NCBI GenBank assembly: GCA_025455395.1
Contig: JALOMO010000035.1
Coordinates: forward strand, 1-32,587
Direction of reading: 5' to 3'
Length of the DNA stretch: 32,587 nt
Source of the DNA: Bacteroidales bacterium
GTDB lineage: Bacteria; Bacteroidota; Bacteroidia; Bacteroidales; VadinHA17
Position 1 is the stretch's first letter; each line of letters begins with the position of its first letter. Below, in pieces: positions 30,661-32,587 of this stretch. The notes under the pieces are model-generated. The model was not told where the DNA came from, searched no databases, and saw only the letters and a program-made list of their open reading frames with translations. A program made the translations under genes and the position numbers.

Positions 30661-32142
30661 TCAATCCTTCTTAACAAACCTGCCCACGGCAACCTGCAGG
30701 TCATCCAGTTTTATCTGGTAGAGGTACAATCCTTCCGCAAGATCTGACAGATCGAGGCTGAGGCTCTGCTCGCCGGGCTCTGCATCATGATCGGCCAGGG
30801 TCTTGATATACCTGCCGGTAATATTGAACAGACGGATCATGCACCTTCCTTCGCCGGGCAGGCTGAACCGCAGCACCACTCTCTCACCGGCCGGATTTGG
30901 ATAGAGGTTAACCTTCAGTGAAGTATTTATTTCTGAGATTGAAGTGAGCCCTGTCTCAAAATAACCCAGGTCAGGAGCCAGTCCTGCATATGGCAGCCCG
31001 ACATCCACACCGCCATCAATAAGGTCACTGCCCGCGGCAAGGTGCATATAACTTATATCAGGAAGAGTACCGTCACTCTTTCGAGGACCGTAGGCGGCAG
31101 TGGCATCGAGGCTGATGAAGTCCCCTGCAGCGACAATAAAAGGCGTCATCCAACTGTTCCTGGCCTGGTCTGCAAAACTGCCTATCTCAGCCGTGCCGCC
31201 CAGCTCGGCACAATTCTTTACTACCAGTATCTTTCCTGCTGCAAGCTCCTGGGTGATACGGTAATTTGCCATCAGGTTGCCGTGCCCGGTGCAGTTATAC
31301 AGTATCATTGATCCCTTGTTGTTGTTCTGGTCAAATCCTTTAGCCTTGTTCTTAAATGCCAGGCACCTTTTCAGGGTGAAATTATGTTTAAGCGTTTTGT
31401 CATCACTGCCACCCATCTTGAATCCGTTGCCGTTGGCGCTGGCACCGGGGTCGGTGCCGTCTTCCAGGTACCCGTTGTCAAACGCCCAGCAGTTTTCCAG
31501 CACAGTGCTCGGATCATCAGCCCCCCTCATGTAACCATCCCATCCGTCGTCACAGTTCCTCCATGCCCTGCAGCCGTAGAAGTAGTTGCCGCTACCTACC
31601 GTCAGCTTGGGCGCAAAGCCGTCAGCATCAGCATAGTCAGGCGGGTCAGCGTTGAAGTATGAGTCGCAGTTGCGCACAGTATTGTCTGATGCTCCGTTGT
31701 CAAGCTGCAGGCCGCTGTCCCTGTTCCTGTAGAATGAGCAGTGCTCTACGATGTTATGGCTTCCTCCCTCAATCCTCATCCCGTTGTCGCCGGCGCCGGT
31801 GATTCTTATCCCCCTGAAATGCCAGTAACTGCCTTTATGCAATATGCCCCTGTTGTTGCCGTCAAGCACCTGTCCTGAGAAATTCAGCACCGGTATTTCT
31901 CCCGGATAGGCATACATCGATATCAGCGCCGTTGCAGATCCGTTCCTGGAAATAGTAATGGTATTGAGCAGGTTATAGGTCCCTCCCCTGATATATATTG
32001 TCTGACCGGGCTGCACAACGCTCACAGCCTTCTCTATCGTTCCGAAGGGAGTGGTGATGGAGCCGTTGTAGCTGTCGTTACCATGACTGTGAGTATGACC
32101 CCAGGGTGACGAGGCAAAATGATACCAGCAGCATGATATCAT
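30661..32142 (-). CDS. Pectate lyase-like parallel beta-helix protein (PL9-type) with type IX secretion domain; 5' end frameshifted
   Basis: 493 residues as read from the in-frame ATG, but the true start is probably at 32200 in another frame. Residues about 20-400 are a right-handed parallel beta-helix: TPFGTIEKAVSVVQPGQTIYIRGGTY, NCDSYFNADPPDYADADGFAPK, CDDGWD and GNGFKMGG. Asp198, Asp199, Asp202 and Lys242 fit the calcium site and catalytic lysine of family PL9 pectate lyases. The last 75 residues (VNLYPNPAGERVVLRFSLPG.. to VGRFVKKD) are a Por-type (type A) sorting domain, so the product should be exported and anchored by type IX secretion. Without repair of the frame it lacks a signal peptide (see 32078-32200). 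Confidence 0.88.
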   Translation of the reverse strand: MISCCWYHFASSPWGHTHSHGNDSYNGSITTPFGTIEKAVSVVQPGQTIYIRGGTYNLLNTITISRNGSATALISMYAYPGEIPVLNFSGQVLDGNNRGILHKGSYWHFRGIRITGAGDNGMRIEGGSHNIVEHCSFYRNRDSGLQLDNGASDNTVRNCDSYFNADPPDYADADGFAPKLTVGSGNYFYGCRAWRNCDDGWDGYMRGADDPSTVLENCWAFDNGYLEDGTDPGASANGNGFKMGGSDDKTLKHNFTLKRCLAFKNKAKGFDQNNNKGSMILYNCTGHGNLMANYRITQELAAGKILVVKNCAELGGTAEIGSFADQARNSWMTPFIVAAGDFISLDATAAYGPRKSDGTLPDISYMHLAAGSDLIDGGVDVGLPYAGLAPDLGYFETGLTSISEINTSLKVNLYPNPAGERVVLRFSLPGEGRCMIRLFNITGRYIKTLADHDAEPGEQSLSLDLSDLAEGLYLYQIKLDDLQVAVGRFVKKD

Positions 32143-32200
32143 GAGAAAATATCCTTTTAATGATACGGTGTTTCAAATTATCGAGGCTCTTGCCTGCCAT
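32078..32200 (-). pseudogene. Out-of-frame signal peptide of the pectate lyase gene
   Basis: A reading frame from the ATG at 32200 (AGAAGG just upstream) encodes 40 residues: a basic start with KHRIIKRIF, a hydrophobic core MLLVSFCLVTLGS and a cleavage-like SYSQSW, then TAA at 32080-32078. This is what the pectate lyase lacks. The lyase frame picks up at HGNDSYNG right here, so a frame change near 32080-32090 separates signal and mature protein. Confidence 0.75.
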
Positions 32201-32223
32201 CCTTCTGGTAATGTTTTGTATTT

Positions 32224-32253
32224 CAAAGATAGCCATGAATTCTTATCAGGCAA
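32224..32253 (-). promoter_or_regulatory. Promoter of the pectate lyase gene
   Basis: Minus strand TTG (32253-32251), exactly 19 bases, then TATCTTTG (32231-32224): a textbook Bacteroidota promoter, 24 bases before the ATG at 32200. The -33 TTG belongs to the last unit of the adjoining octamer array. Confidence 0.7.
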
Positions 32254-32330
32254 TCGTGCAATCGTGCAATCGTGCAATCGTGCAATCGCTCCCTCGCTCC
32301 CTCGTTCTGCGCCCCGTGCCCTGCGCCCTG
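32251..32330. repeat. Octamer array CAATCGTG with degenerate continuation
   Basis: CAATCGTG four times (32251-32282), CAATCGCT, CCCTCGCT, CCCTCGTT in the same 8-base phase (to 32306), then heptamers GCGCCCC, GTGCCCT, GCGCCCT (32309-32329). On the minus strand the first part is GATTGCAC, the same unit as at 29696-29771. It fills the space between the pectate lyase promoter and the stop of the next gene. Confidence 0.88.
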
Positions 32331-32332
32331 AG

Positions 32333-32587
32333 CTAAAGCCTGCTGCACACCCCGTTATAGCAGTCTGTCTCCGGCTCGCCGCGCCGCTGTATGGCATTGG
32401 CAGGAAGATCACTCCAGGGGATCTGATGCCTTGAGGTGATCAGATGGAAGAGCCCCCTGCTCATCATCGCGCACATATTGTAGAAGTCTGACTGGTATGG
32501 TCTGCGGTACTCCGCAGGAGACGTCTCACTGCCTGTCAGCAGGGCTGCACGCACCAGTCCTGTCTCCGCCATACTGACAGCCGAAGG
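32333..32587 (-). CDS. 3' end of an unidentified gene
   Basis: An open frame enters from beyond the window edge and ends at TAG 32335-32333, with at least 84 codons. Codon choice resembles that of the neighbours. It contains AEYRRPYQSDFYNMCAMM and HLITSRHQIPWSDLPANAIQ, which I do not recognise. An internal ATG at 32572 is not needed as a start, because the frame stays open to the edge. It precedes the pectate lyase on the same strand, separated by the octamer array. Confidence 0.5.
   Translation of the reverse strand, partial: PSAVSMAETGLVRAALLTGSETSPAEYRRPYQSDFYNMCAMMSRGLFHLITSRHQIPWSDLPANAIQRRGEPETDCYNGVCSRL

Noticed and set aside
32141-32434. Plus-strand open frame over the pectate lyase start and the octamer array
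   Set aside because: It runs through repeats and antisense to a promoter and a coding start; composition and content do not support a gene.

Overview
The window looks like chromosomal DNA of an uncultured, mainly anaerobic Bacteroidota, probably Bacteroidales-like. The evidence is a 2-oxoacid:ferredoxin oxidoreductase and a tungsten-type aldehyde:ferredoxin oxidoreductase (anaerobic, ferredoxin-based metabolism), menaquinone synthesis by the futalosine route, type IX secretion features (PorP/SprF, a gliding-motility-type C-terminal domain, a C-terminal Por-type sorting domain), DivIC/FtsB and Skp/OmpH homologues, and several sites fitting the Bacteroidota promoter (TTG, 15-20 bases, TAnnTTTG). 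A Fe/Mn superoxide dismutase suggests tolerance of some oxygen. No rRNA, tRNA, CRISPR array or prophage was seen.

Layout. 1-4641 (+): end of korA, korB, a rho-independent terminator, then a large GAF-like/receiver-like/ATP-grasp protein. 6565-4485 (-): 6-pyruvoyl-tetrahydropterin-synthase-like gene, folE, and fabD with a damaged 3' end. 6652-10182 (+): mqnB-mqnD (overlapping ATGA), sodB, nitroreductase, and a secreted carboxypeptidase-regulatory-like protein. 11133-10222 (-): proline dehydrogenase. 11309-14283 (+): ECF sigma factor, a transmembrane PKD protein with a type IX secretion C-terminal domain, and PorP/SprF. 14387-16024: Skp/OmpH lipoprotein, then divIC and a ThiS/MoaD-like sulfur carrier on the minus strand. 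16025-18178 (+): aldehyde:ferredoxin oxidoreductase. 18188-18780: three 47-base REP palindromes abutting a REP-associated tyrosine transposase. 18853-27899: double thioredoxin, coiled-coil and OmpA-like membrane proteins, a metallophosphatase fused to a PQQ-type propeller, penicillin acylase, a DUF4350-like protein, TspO-like and DUF2784-like membrane proteins. 27994-32587: cupin, a helical protein, a DCC thioredoxin-like protein, an IVS/S23 four-helix-bundle protein bracketed by octamer arrays, an AIM24/TIGR00266 protein, a frameshifted pectate lyase (PL9-like, type IX secreted), and the 3' end of an unidentified gene.

The most unusual content is between and across the genes. (i) Heptamer arrays with a fixed five-base core and a variable last dinucleotide (10184-10232, 15748-15916, 30616-30643) and octamer arrays of GATTGCAN (29236-29267, 29696-29771, 32251-32285) sit at gene borders, one overlapping a stop codon and one supplying a promoter -33 box. 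(ii) The REP array beside its transposase carries a compensatory base-pair change. (iii) The sigma factor/PKD-membrane protein/PorP cluster looks like an envelope-sensing module tied to type IX secretion. (iv) Two genes (fabD, pectate lyase) carry apparent frame disruptions, either real decay or assembly error.
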